Positions 16,321-24,007 of a stretch of 32,879 nucleotides of DNA are shown here, piece after piece. Source of the stretch: Bacteroidales bacterium UBA3834. Its GTDB lineage: Bacteria; Bacteroidota; Bacteroidia; Bacteroidales; P3. The stretch spans positions 6,641 to 39,519 of the forward strand of contig DGIA01000013.1 in NCBI GenBank assembly GCA_002392965.1, in the 5' to 3' direction. Below the pieces are notes generated by a model. That model was not told the origin of the DNA. It searched no databases and worked only from the letters and a program-made list of their open reading frames with translations. A program made the position numbers and the translations under genes. How positions within the stretch are numbered: position 1 is the first letter of the stretch; each line of letters begins with the position of its first letter.

Positions 16321-16905
16321 TTAGAACCTCCAACGAATATGTCCCATTATACCCTTGTATAGTGGGACGTATTTTATACCCACATTGAAGCTATGTATCC
16401 ACACACCTGCATCCAATGCGAAAAGCACATTGAAATAATCCTCCTGTGCAGTTGAAGTCAAACCATACATCAATTCTTTCTCGTAATACTTGCCACCGTT
16501 GCAGTAATACACAGCCGGTTGTATCCTCATATCGAAACGAAACGTAGGCTTACCTATCAACAGGCCAACAAAAGGTCCTGATTCAATATACAATCCGCTT
16601 GTCCCGATACCGGCAGCCAAATCCAGTCCAATTATCGGGACAACCGACTTTTGGTAGTCGGCCAAAGTACCGGCAAAACCGAACTCAACAAAACCGGCAT
16701 CGAATTTGGGGCTCCATTGAGTAAAGTCCTTGACGGTATTTATGGTTCCGTAGCCCATACCGACATAGAACAGGTTCTTTCGGTTTGACGGCTGGGCAGG
16801 CATCACCGTGGTCTTCATCGTAGTGCTGTTGGCCTTCATTATCTGTGCATTTATTGGTATTGCCAACAGACTGAGCATCAATAACAGTGCAGCTTTCTTT
16901 ACCAT
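16321..16905 (-). CDS. Predicted small outer-membrane protein, unknown function
   Basis: A 194-residue exported protein I do not recognise. The start at 16905 (MVKKAALLLML) gives a signal peptide ending INA-Q and lies 1 bp after the upstream stop; an in-frame extension further upstream would read through the upstream lipoprotein gene. After a Thr/Ser-rich linker come glycine-spaced amphipathic strands (FYVGMGYGTINTV, FVEFGFAGTL) and the end GHIRWRF. A terminal aromatic after such strands suggests a beta-barrel of the outer-membrane type. It is co-transcribed with the lipoprotein gene and converges on valS. Confidence 0.75.
   Translation of the reverse strand: MVKKAALLLMLSLLAIPINAQIMKANSTTMKTTVMPAQPSNRKNLFYVGMGYGTINTVKDFTQWSPKFDAGFVEFGFAGTLADYQKSVVPIIGLDLAAGIGTSGLYIESGPFVGLLIGKPTFRFDMRIQPAVYYCNGGKYYEKELMYGLTSTAQEDYFNVLFALDAGVWIHSFNVGIKYVPLYKGIMGHIRWRF
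16341..16375 (+). terminator. Probable valS terminator inside the convergent gene
   Basis: An 11-bp stem (16341-16351 with 16358-16368, one T-G pair) with a 6-base loop is followed on the plus strand by GTATTTTA. It lies within the last codons of the minus-strand gene ending at 16321 and gives part of that protein's C-terminus (YVPLYKGIMGHI). The T-tract is short, so it is weaker than the one at 3501. Confidence 0.6.
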
Positions 16906-16906
16906 A

Positions 16907-17377
16907 TCAGTGTGTACTTGGGCTATGTTCCACTTTGTTTTCCAATACACTCTTCTGTCCATTCCACTCCCCAAAACGAGCCAAGAAGCCAATCACCTCA
17001 ACACGATACCAGCCATAGTGAGGATCGTTGCGATCCACGATATTATAGACATTCCACGTCGGTGCTACCAACTCGTCGGCCTGCTCGTGGCGATGCTCTT
17101 TTAATAAATCAAAAGCAGCACGGCTGTGCAATGTCTGAACATCATAGTCCATTGACTTCACCTGCTCCGGGCTGTAGTCCTTGCTCCACTCCACACGCAT
17201 ATAGACATTCAGTTTCGCCCTTACAGAGTCAATCTTGGCATATGTCTCCACCTGGAGAACACGTGCCTCACTGAACTGCTGACTTTCCACGGTGGTCACT
17301 AAATCTTGCTGGGTTTCACAAGCCGCCATCATCATGGCCAACCCTGCTACGAGCATTGGAAGAAATACTTTTCTCAT
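16907..17377 (-). CDS. Small putative lipoprotein, unknown function
   Basis: A 156-residue protein whose N-terminus MRKVFLPMLV...MAAC carries a lipobox with Cys20. The start at 17377 is preceded by AAGGAAACAGG on the minus strand, a better ribosome-binding site than most here. The open frame extends 60 codons further upstream, but that part overlaps the 6S-like RNA and has no protein character. The mature part is charged and contains VRAKLNVYMRVEW and a HYGWYRVEVIGFLARFG block. No family is recognised. It lies 1 bp upstream of the small outer-membrane protein gene. Confidence 0.75.
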   Translation of the reverse strand: MRKVFLPMLVAGLAMMMAACETQQDLVTTVESQQFSEARVLQVETYAKIDSVRAKLNVYMRVEWSKDYSPEQVKSMDYDVQTLHSRAAFDLLKEHRHEQADELVAPTWNVYNIVDRNDPHYGWYRVEVIGFLARFGEWNGQKSVLENKVEHSPSTH

Positions 17378-17446
17378 CCTGTTTCCTTTTTTTGTTGGAC
17401 GATTCCCATTACCCAACACCATTTTAAAACACAAACAGGACATAAT

Positions 17447-17481
17447 AAAAAGCGCGGGAATCAATACCTTGCTTATCCCGC
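17447..17481 (-). terminator. Intrinsic terminator of the 6S-like RNA
   Basis: On the minus strand, GCGGGA (17481-17476) pairs with TCCCGC (17459-17454) across a 16-base loop, and GC plus five T residues follow (17451-17447). The stem shares its first two bases with the end of the main rod. Confidence 0.75.
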
Positions 17482-17686
17482 TGCTTAGGCCTTCGCATTG
17501 CCCGTCGATAGAGAATAAGCAATGTTGAAGCCCACGCATACCTTGCACAACAAACATTGTACAAACAACATGGACGGAAACAATTGCTTTATCTTGCTAT
17601 CGGCAGTGAGGTTGCGAAGTTCAAGCAGCCGCAGATAAAACATAGTACACGTCTCTTACTATGTTCCGCCGTTCAAACCAAACGAC
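17447..17686 (-). ncRNA. ssrS: 6S RNA-like transcript (Bacteroidales-1 type)
   Basis: On the minus strand, a promoter is followed by about 240 nt that fold into a long imperfect rod. Nested pairings are 17623-17629/17480-17486, 17614-17619/17491-17496, 17602-17605/17499-17502, 17597-17602/17506-17511 and 17583-17589/17517-17523. Two 5' hairpins precede it: 17666-17688, and a 7-bp perfect stem 17640-17646/17658-17664. The RNA ends in a terminator. A rod with internal bulges, a strong own promoter and an intrinsic terminator is the plan of 6S RNA, which mimics an open promoter and sequesters RNA polymerase. The assignment rests on structure, not on an alignment. It overlaps no real gene. Confidence 0.7.
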
Positions 17687-17690
17687 GGTG

Positions 17691-17720
17691 CAAAGATACG
17701 AAAAAAATCAATACTACAAA
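17691..17720 (-). promoter_or_regulatory. Promoter of the 6S-like RNA
   Basis: On the minus strand, TTTG (17720-17717) and TATCTTTG (17698-17691) match the Bacteroidetes -33 and -7 elements with an 18-bp spacer. The start of transcription would fall near 17685. Confidence 0.75.
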
Positions 17721-17797
17721 AGAAAAAGATAAACAATAGCCAATAAATGATTAGAATGGCTGTAAGCAAAAACATCCCTTTTGCCCCCTTTGGCCTT

Positions 17798-17885
17798 AGT
17801 AATGACCTAGTACATTATACTAAGGCATTATAAGGTCAATACTTGGTCAATACTTGGTCATAAGCTAGTTATCACTGGCTAACAG
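17798..17885. repeat. Degenerate 11-bp tandem repeats, consensus near CTTGGTCAATA
   Basis: Eight units at exact 11-bp spacing; the best are TAAGGTCAATA, CTTGGTCAATA and CTTGGTCATAA. In the same phase the array at 6946-7022 reads CTAGGGTAATA, so 8 of 11 positions agree. It lies between the folC stop and the 6S promoter, about 80 bp upstream of that promoter. The remaining bases from 17721 to 17923 hold nothing else I can identify. Confidence 0.75.
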
Positions 17886-17923
17886 GACATTATACACCAA
17901 ACAAATACTTATTTCACTAATAA

Positions 17924-19177
17924 TCAATCTTGAAGGGCGTCGGCGACGAGAAAGATAGAACCTGTGACGAGGACGAGGTCGTCGGGGTCGGCGACAGCAC
18001 GGGCGGCAGCAATGGCCTCCTTCACGGTCTTGAAGCGTGGTCCTTCGATACCGATACCCGCAGCGGCGGCGGCCAGGTCATCGACAGGGAGTCCACGAGG
18101 AACCGAAGGCTGAGTAAAATACCATTTAGTGGGCAGTGTGTCGTGGGTAGCAGGTAACAGTTGCAGGATGTGACGGAAGTCCTTGTCGTTGACGCAGCCA
18201 TAGACAAGGTGCAGCCGCTTGAAAGTCATGGTTTCCAACTTGCCGAGCATAGAGCGTACACCGGGCTCGTTGTGTGCCGTCTCGCAGATGGTGAGGGGCT
18301 CATGCCCGATGGTCTGCCAACGTCCGTGCAGGTGGGTGTTGGTGACCACGCGACTTAAGCCTCGTCGCAACTGGTCACTGGTCACTGACCACTGGTCACA
18401 CTTGCGCAGCACCTCTACGGCTTCAAGTACGGTGGCAATATTCTTCTTTTGGTATTCACCGGTAAGTTCCTCTGTGTAGCGACTGACGTCATCAACCACA
18501 TAGTGCTGGTCGGCGAAGGTGACGGGAGCATGGCGTTCGGCGGCGGTGCGTAGGAAAACGGGGGCTGTCTCGGGCTGGGTCTCCCCTATCACCACCGGCA
18601 CGCCTTCTTTGATGATGCCGGCCTTCTCACCGGCAATCTTCTCCAACGTGTCGCCGAGAAACTGGGTGTGGTCGAGTCCGATATTAGTGATGATGCTGAG
18701 CAGCGGTGTAATGACATTGGTGGAGTCGAGCCGTCCACCCATACCCACCTCGATGACAGCGATATCGACCTGCTCACGGGCGAAGTAGTCAAAAGCCATG
18801 CCGACAGTCATCTCGAAGAAAGACAGATTCAACTTGTCGAACAAATCCCGGTTCTCACCCACAAAGTCAACCACCGCCTGTTGCGGAATCATTTCTCCGT
18901 TGATGCGTATCCGCTCACGGAAATCGACGAGGTGTGGCGAGGTGTAGAGCCCCACCTTGTAGCCTGCCTCCTGCAGGATGGAGGCGAGGAAGTGTGATAC
19001 CGACCCCTTGCCGTTGGTGCCGGCAACATGGATGCTACTGAACTTGCGCTCCGGATGGCCGAGAGCCTCCATCATGTCGAGAGTGGGCTGTATGTCGGCC
19101 TTATAGGCAGCAGCGCCGATGCGGTGATACATCGGCAGCTGCGCAAACATGAAATCCAATGTCTCTTGGTAGGTCAT
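17924..19177 (-). CDS. folC: Bifunctional folylpolyglutamate/dihydrofolate synthase
   Basis: A 417-residue Mur-ligase-type enzyme. It adds glutamate to dihydropteroate and glutamate tails to folates, using ATP, in the cytoplasm. The P-loop GTNGKGS is at residues 53-59, followed by TSPHL, the MGGRLDSTNV block, NIGLDHTQFLGDT and AGEKAGIIK. Two segments are encoded by 7-bp repeats: DQWSVTSDQ (18371-18398) and the LLPATHDTLPTK stretch (18123-18157). Both lie between conserved blocks in the C-terminal third, probably in surface loops. The ATG overlaps the stop of the upstream barrel gene (ATGA), so it is the last gene of that operon. Confidence 0.95.
   Translation of the reverse strand: MTYQETLDFMFAQLPMYHRIGAAAYKADIQPTLDMMEALGHPERKFSSIHVAGTNGKGSVSHFLASILQEAGYKVGLYTSPHLVDFRERIRINGEMIPQQAVVDFVGENRDLFDKLNLSFFEMTVGMAFDYFAREQVDIAVIEVGMGGRLDSTNVITPLLSIITNIGLDHTQFLGDTLEKIAGEKAGIIKEGVPVVIGETQPETAPVFLRTAAERHAPVTFADQHYVVDDVSRYTEELTGEYQKKNIATVLEAVEVLRKCDQWSVTSDQLRRGLSRVVTNTHLHGRWQTIGHEPLTICETAHNEPGVRSMLGKLETMTFKRLHLVYGCVNDKDFRHILQLLPATHDTLPTKWYFTQPSVPRGLPVDDLAAAAAGIGIEGPRFKTVKEAIAAARAVADPDDLVLVTGSIFLVADALQD
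18123..18157 (-). repeat. Degenerate 7-bp repeat, CTACCCA family, in frame in folC
   Basis: On the coding strand the units are TTACCTG, CTACCCA, CGACACA, CTGCCCA and CTAAATG. They encode LLPATHDTLPTK. The same family, with perfect units, encodes LPTTHYPLPT in nqrA at 28106-28133. Confidence 0.7.
18371..18398 (-). repeat. Four 7-bp repeats (TGACCAG) in frame in folC
   Basis: On the coding strand the units are TGACCAG, TGGTCAG, TGACCAG and TGACCAG, encoding DQWSVTSDQ. The second unit is the only one that starts on a codon boundary. It differs exactly where the standard unit would read TGA, a stop. Confidence 0.85.
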
Positions 19178-20916
19178 TTGTGGGGAATGGTATAGGTGAG
19201 TCCAAGTATGAAGAGTCCTCGCTGAGAGGGATAATTGGCCCAGAAGTAGTAGCGCTGAAAGGCAAGATTATCCATCTTGAGGAAAAACGAGAGGGCTCGG
19301 TTGTGCCGGTATTCCACTTCGGCATTGACACCATAGCGCATGGGAAGTTCCACATTGTTGTCACCCTGCATCTTGCCAAGCAACTGTCCTTCCAAGTGGA
19401 AGAACCACTTGTTGTGGTAATTGACATCTGCCGCAAGGAGGGCGTCCCAATTGGGACGGTAATAAAGCACCGAGTCGTCGGGACCAAGAGTGTAGGCGTA
19501 GTAATGTCCACCTGCACGGAGGGAGAGCATCTCGTCATTGACGAAAGTCACGATGCCGCCAAGGGTAAGACGATTGTCGGCGAAATAATGTGGACGATAG
19601 ACATTCTGCAGGCAGTAGTTGGCGGTGTCGAGCAGGAAGGTGAGGTCGTCACGCAGCATTTGATAGCTCACTTCGGCGTTAGCCTCAATCTTCTTGCTGA
19701 GAGTCCAACGGATATGTCCCACAAGGTCATAGTGGCGGGTGGCACGCTGTTCGCAACCGGGTGCCACATAGGGGTTGATGAGCCGGATGGTGTTCCAACT
19801 ATTGGCATCAAATCCGCCTGTGGCACCGAGACTTACCACCATATTGTCCTTGAAGAGACTCTTGCTCACAACAACATCGGGGAAGAAACGGAAGATGGTC
19901 GCCGTGTCGGTAGTGTAGGCATCCCATCCGGCGGTGAATCCAGCATGGAACTGCAATCCGTTGAACATGAAGTCGGCATAGGGATTAACCTTCACGATAT
20001 TGCGGGTGGAATGCGTAGCCATTGCGCTGTCGGGAACAAATCCGAGCGGCAAAGTGCCACCAGTTGTAAAATGATTGTCATAGGCATCCCATTCAGCATG
20101 CAAATAGGCCACTCCTTTGTATTTGTTCATCACATTGAATCCATAATGCACATCACCGTTAAAATTGAGATTCAACTCATTGAGTCCCCAAATAGACCAA
20201 AGGTCGGTGAGACGCAGGTTGGCGTTGTAACCTAGTTTATTGGGGTCGAGCTCCATGTTCTTCACACCGATGTTCCAGGTAGCCACATTGTAGGAGGCGT
20301 GGTACTCGGCAGTACGGATGCTGTCGCGCACCTTGTTCAAGCGGGCCGAGAGAGTGCTGTCGGTGAACCCATAATAGAGATTATGGTCATGTTCATAACT
20401 AAGATCGGAAGAAAGCTGCAGCAACTCGCCGACAATGTACTTTCCAAAGAGGGTGACGCTTGTATTGCCAAAATGGTTAGGACCGTAGTCGGGCAGCTTG
20501 TCCCAAGATGAAAGGTGGTTTATACGCACACCGTAGGTTTTTAGGCGGTCGCGTGTCGAACTCCAATAAAGGTCGGCCATGGGGGTCCAGTAATTGCCGA
20601 AACCGAGACGCAGGTAGTTGTTGTAGAGTTTGGTCGTGGGTTCCCCGACGATGCGGGCGGCCTTGATGCGCGTAGGTTCATAGAGAGATTTCAGGCGCGT
20701 AGGGATGATGCTGTAATGGAAGACACGCTCCATACGGCCCAATGTATCGGTGATGGTGGCTGGGAAATACAGTTTCTCCTGTTGTTCGATGACAGGACGG
20801 TAGGAGCCCTTCACCACCACACTCTCATTATAGCCGCCGTCTTCTTGTGCCCTGCAGGGCGACAGGCATATGACGAACGGCAAAAAAAGGGCCAATGTCA
20901 AAAATATCTTTTTCAT
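19174..20916 (-). CDS. Outer-membrane beta-barrel protein, TonB-receptor-like without a plug
   Basis: A 580-residue exported protein. The signal peptide ends CRA-Q at residue 23. A short N-terminal segment (VVVKGSYRPVIEQQEKLYFPATITDT) is followed by about 480 residues of alternating aromatic strands, such as YNNYLRLGFGNYWTP and HYYAYTLGPDDS. The end FILGLTYTIPHK fits a barrel. No TonB box or plug domain is evident, so it is probably not a classical TonB-dependent transporter. Databases often label such proteins as TonB-dependent receptor-like. It begins 5 bp after the large TPR gene and overlaps folC by 4 bp. Confidence 0.75.
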   Translation of the reverse strand: MKKIFLTLALFLPFVICLSPCRAQEDGGYNESVVVKGSYRPVIEQQEKLYFPATITDTLGRMERVFHYSIIPTRLKSLYEPTRIKAARIVGEPTTKLYNNYLRLGFGNYWTPMADLYWSSTRDRLKTYGVRINHLSSWDKLPDYGPNHFGNTSVTLFGKYIVGELLQLSSDLSYEHDHNLYYGFTDSTLSARLNKVRDSIRTAEYHASYNVATWNIGVKNMELDPNKLGYNANLRLTDLWSIWGLNELNLNFNGDVHYGFNVMNKYKGVAYLHAEWDAYDNHFTTGGTLPLGFVPDSAMATHSTRNIVKVNPYADFMFNGLQFHAGFTAGWDAYTTDTATIFRFFPDVVVSKSLFKDNMVVSLGATGGFDANSWNTIRLINPYVAPGCEQRATRHYDLVGHIRWTLSKKIEANAEVSYQMLRDDLTFLLDTANYCLQNVYRPHYFADNRLTLGGIVTFVNDEMLSLRAGGHYYAYTLGPDDSVLYYRPNWDALLAADVNYHNKWFFHLEGQLLGKMQGDNNVELPMRYGVNAEVEYRHNRALSFFLKMDNLAFQRYYFWANYPSQRGLFILGLTYTIPHK

Positions 20917-20921
20917 GGTTT

Positions 20922-23900
20922 TCAGTCGTTGATGTCGATTACAATTTCGTCTTCCTGTGTCGGCTGTGCCGGTTGTTCGGCAGCTACGATGGCGGCCAGT
21001 TTCTGGCGGGCCACACCGACCAGTTCCTCACCGTCGTAATTGTCTATGATACTCTGAAGGGTCTGCTTGGCTTGCAGGCTGTTGCCACGGGCATAATAGA
21101 CATCGGCCCAGAGGATGAAGCTGTAGGCCAGCCAGTAGTCGCTCGAGGCGTCAGCCACAATGCTCTCAATAATTTTCTCGGCCTTATCGTAGCGCTGGGT
21201 CAGCATCATCATCTCAGCCATACGGCAACGAGCCTCACCGTTGTATTCGCCGTTGGAGGAATGCTCGAGTTCTCCATAATGTGTGAATGCACTGTCGTAT
21301 TCTTTCTGGTTGAAGTAGCTGCGAGCCATGGCCAACGAGGCATCTTCCTTCAGCTGTGCGTCGGCTTTTTTCTCATTCAGCAGCCGCTGACCAGCCTCCA
21401 CGATATCGTTGTGTCTGTTCAGCGCAACGGCACAATGCAATGCACCCACCTCACCCTGAATCAAGCTGTTGTCGCTTTCAGCATTGACGGATAGCCGCTG
21501 GTAGAGCTTAGCGGCTTTGTTATAGTCACCCAATCCGTAGGCAATGTTGGCGGCATTGACCAGCGAGCGTTCGCTGTACTGGTTCGTGCTGGCCGACGCC
21601 ACCGCTTCGAAATGCGGCAACGCCCTGTCGTTCTGCCCCTGACGGAAGTAGCAGTCAGCCAACAGATAGTGGGCCTTCACGGCGAACAAGCCGTTGGGGA
21701 ACTTCGCCAGATAGTTTTCGAATCCGGCAATCGCTTTGCCATATTCACCCTCTTGGTAACGCCCTTCTACTGCAAGGAATGTGGTGCTGTCCTGCTCCAC
21801 GGTCGAGATGGCCACCTTTGTGGTGCGCTTCACATAGGCGAAATAATCATCCACCCTGTTCTCCGCAATGTAGATGTTCTTCACCGTACTCAGCGCGTCG
21901 CGGGCTTCATCGGTGCCCGGATACTCCGTCAGCAAACGATCGAAGGTCCTAAGTGCTTGGGCATTGCGGTCGGTATTAAAGTAAATCAAACCCTGGTTGA
22001 GCAATGCCGTCTTCACATACACACTCTGCGGATACTGCTTGATGAAGTTGTTATAATAGGTCATCGCCATCTCATTGTTGTCGCACATCATATAGGTGTT
22101 GGCAATCTCAAGCATGGCCTTCGACTTCAATGGCGAATTCTCATAACGCTCGAAAATATAGTTCAAGTAGGTCAACTTCTCGGTGTTCTTGCCCTGGGCG
22201 CCGTAGGAGAGCGCCTTTTGGTAGGTGGCATAGTCGGCATCGCGTCCACCCATGTTGATTACTTTGTCGTACTGCACAATGGCCTCCGGGAAGCGGCTCT
22301 GCACATACAGACAGTCGCCCAGACGGTTGCGCACATCCGCCAGCATCGTCGCCGGTGTGGAGCTCTTGTCGAGTTCTGCAAACGCCTCGCGAGCATCTTC
22401 GTACTGCTCCTTTCGCATCAAGATATAGGCGTAGTCGTAGCGAGCCGCGTCGGCATAGGCCGAACTACGGGCATAGGATGACAGCAGGAATTTGTTCAGG
22501 CACCGTTCAGCGGCCTCCATGCGTCCTTCGCGGTAGTATTCGTCAGCCAGCAGGTAGTTGGCATCAGCCGTAATCCTTGGCACAGCATTGATCTTCACCG
22601 CCTTCTCATATAGTGCGGATCCCTCTTTGCGGTTGCCGCTGTTGCAAAGCTCGATGCCCCTGTTCAGCAGGGCCCTCTGGTAAGCCTGCTCCAACTTGGC
22701 ATTGCGGGGATTTATCTTCTCCAACAACCGGATGGCCTCCTTGTAGTTGTTCGTCGAGCAATAGAGTTCTGTCAAAATCTCTTCGGCTTCGGTGCGGTGC
22801 TTGCTGCGCGGATACTTCTTCAAGTAACTCTCGAACGACTTGATACTCTCACCCATTGCGTTCTGGTTCAGTTCGCAGCTCAGCTTGGCGTAGTTGAACA
22901 GCGCATCCTCTTTGATTTTCTTGTTGAAATCCATCTTGCTGGCCTGAAGGAACATGCTACGGGCATCCATCTTGCGGTCCATCCTCACATAGCAGTCACC
23001 CAGCACATATAGAGCGTTTTGCGCCACACTGTCGCTGCACACCGTCTTCTTCTCCAAGTGCTTGGCAGCATCGGCGTAACGACCCAGCATGTAGTAGCAG
23101 TAGCCCACCTGGTAGTCGTTGTCCTGCGGGGTGCAGGCCCCCGCACCGCCGTTGTCGCTCACCGTGAGATACTCCAAAGCACGTGCATACTCGCCTCGGT
23201 TGAAATACACCTCCCCCACCATCTGGCCTATCTCCTCGCGCTTGAAAGCATTCGGATCCTCCATCAGCCTCGGCGCCATCTCCAGCAGTTCGTCCTCCCG
23301 TCCCAAGTAGTAGTAAATCCGGGCAATATAACTCGGCGCTATCTTAGCAAACTTGCGATCCTTCTGCAACTCTTGGAAGTTCTTCAACGCCAGTTCATAC
23401 TGACCTTGCATGTATTGGATGTGTGCATAATAGTAGAGACTCGAGGAGCGGTATTTCGACTGTCCCTCCACCTGCTGCGAGAAGAGCTTCGAGGCCCGCT
23501 GCACGTCCCCTTTCACAAAGTAGCAGTAGCCCATCTTGAAGTTGTACTCGCTCCGGTGGTCATACTCCACCTCCTTCCCATCTACCTTGCGGTAATACTC
23601 CAACGCCCGCTCGTAATCGCCTCGGGTATAATGGAAATTACCCAGATAGAACTGCGCCATGTTGCAACGCGAACTCTGCGGATAGAGCCGCAGAAACTCC
23701 TCCAATCGGTAGTTCGCGTCGTTGTTGTCCAACTTCTCCGAGCAGACACCCGCATAGTAGCAGGCCTCAGCGGTGGTCAGGTCGGCGCGGCTCGTGCTTC
23801 CAGCGGCAATCTGGTCATAGATCTGCTGGGCGGCCGCATACTTCTGTTTCTGATACAAGTCTGTCGCCTGACGGTACAAGTCCCGCTGCCTGTCGCCCGA

Positions 23901-23987
23901 AGTCTCCTTCTGACCCATGGCCACAGGCCCCATCACTCCCATCAAGCCAACAAGCCCCATTAAAAACAACTTCTTCATATTATTCAT
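20922..23987 (-). CDS. Large exported tetratricopeptide-repeat protein
   Basis: A 1021-residue protein with a signal peptide ending VAMG-Q (residues 1-26), then TPR-type helical repeats almost end to end. Examples are the first repeat DLYRQATDLYQKQKYAAAQQIYD and later blocks such as YNKAAKLYQRLSVNAESD and YDKAEKII. The last 20 residues are Gln/Pro-rich and acidic (EQPAQPTQEDEIVIDIND). TPR arrays bind other proteins, so a periplasmic scaffold is likely; the partner may be the barrel protein encoded 5 bp downstream. The start may instead be the ATG three codons later (23978). CAATTTT repeat units lie just upstream (23992-24005). Confidence 0.85.
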   Translation of the reverse strand: MNNMKKLFLMGLVGLMGVMGPVAMGQKETSGDRQRDLYRQATDLYQKQKYAAAQQIYDQIAAGSTSRADLTTAEACYYAGVCSEKLDNNDANYRLEEFLRLYPQSSRCNMAQFYLGNFHYTRGDYERALEYYRKVDGKEVEYDHRSEYNFKMGYCYFVKGDVQRASKLFSQQVEGQSKYRSSSLYYYAHIQYMQGQYELALKNFQELQKDRKFAKIAPSYIARIYYYLGREDELLEMAPRLMEDPNAFKREEIGQMVGEVYFNRGEYARALEYLTVSDNGGAGACTPQDNDYQVGYCYYMLGRYADAAKHLEKKTVCSDSVAQNALYVLGDCYVRMDRKMDARSMFLQASKMDFNKKIKEDALFNYAKLSCELNQNAMGESIKSFESYLKKYPRSKHRTEAEEILTELYCSTNNYKEAIRLLEKINPRNAKLEQAYQRALLNRGIELCNSGNRKEGSALYEKAVKINAVPRITADANYLLADEYYREGRMEAAERCLNKFLLSSYARSSAYADAARYDYAYILMRKEQYEDAREAFAELDKSSTPATMLADVRNRLGDCLYVQSRFPEAIVQYDKVINMGGRDADYATYQKALSYGAQGKNTEKLTYLNYIFERYENSPLKSKAMLEIANTYMMCDNNEMAMTYYNNFIKQYPQSVYVKTALLNQGLIYFNTDRNAQALRTFDRLLTEYPGTDEARDALSTVKNIYIAENRVDDYFAYVKRTTKVAISTVEQDSTTFLAVEGRYQEGEYGKAIAGFENYLAKFPNGLFAVKAHYLLADCYFRQGQNDRALPHFEAVASASTNQYSERSLVNAANIAYGLGDYNKAAKLYQRLSVNAESDNSLIQGEVGALHCAVALNRHNDIVEAGQRLLNEKKADAQLKEDASLAMARSYFNQKEYDSAFTHYGELEHSSNGEYNGEARCRMAEMMMLTQRYDKAEKIIESIVADASSDYWLAYSFILWADVYYARGNSLQAKQTLQSIIDNYDGEELVGVARQKLAAIVAAEQPAQPTQEDEIVIDIND

Positions 23988-24007
23988 CTTTCAATTTTCA
24001 ACTCTTG

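Noticed and set aside
17378..17557. N-terminal 60-codon extension of the lipoprotein gene
   Set aside because: It overlaps the 6S-like RNA and its terminator. The lipobox signal peptide and a good ribosome-binding site mark the start at 17377.
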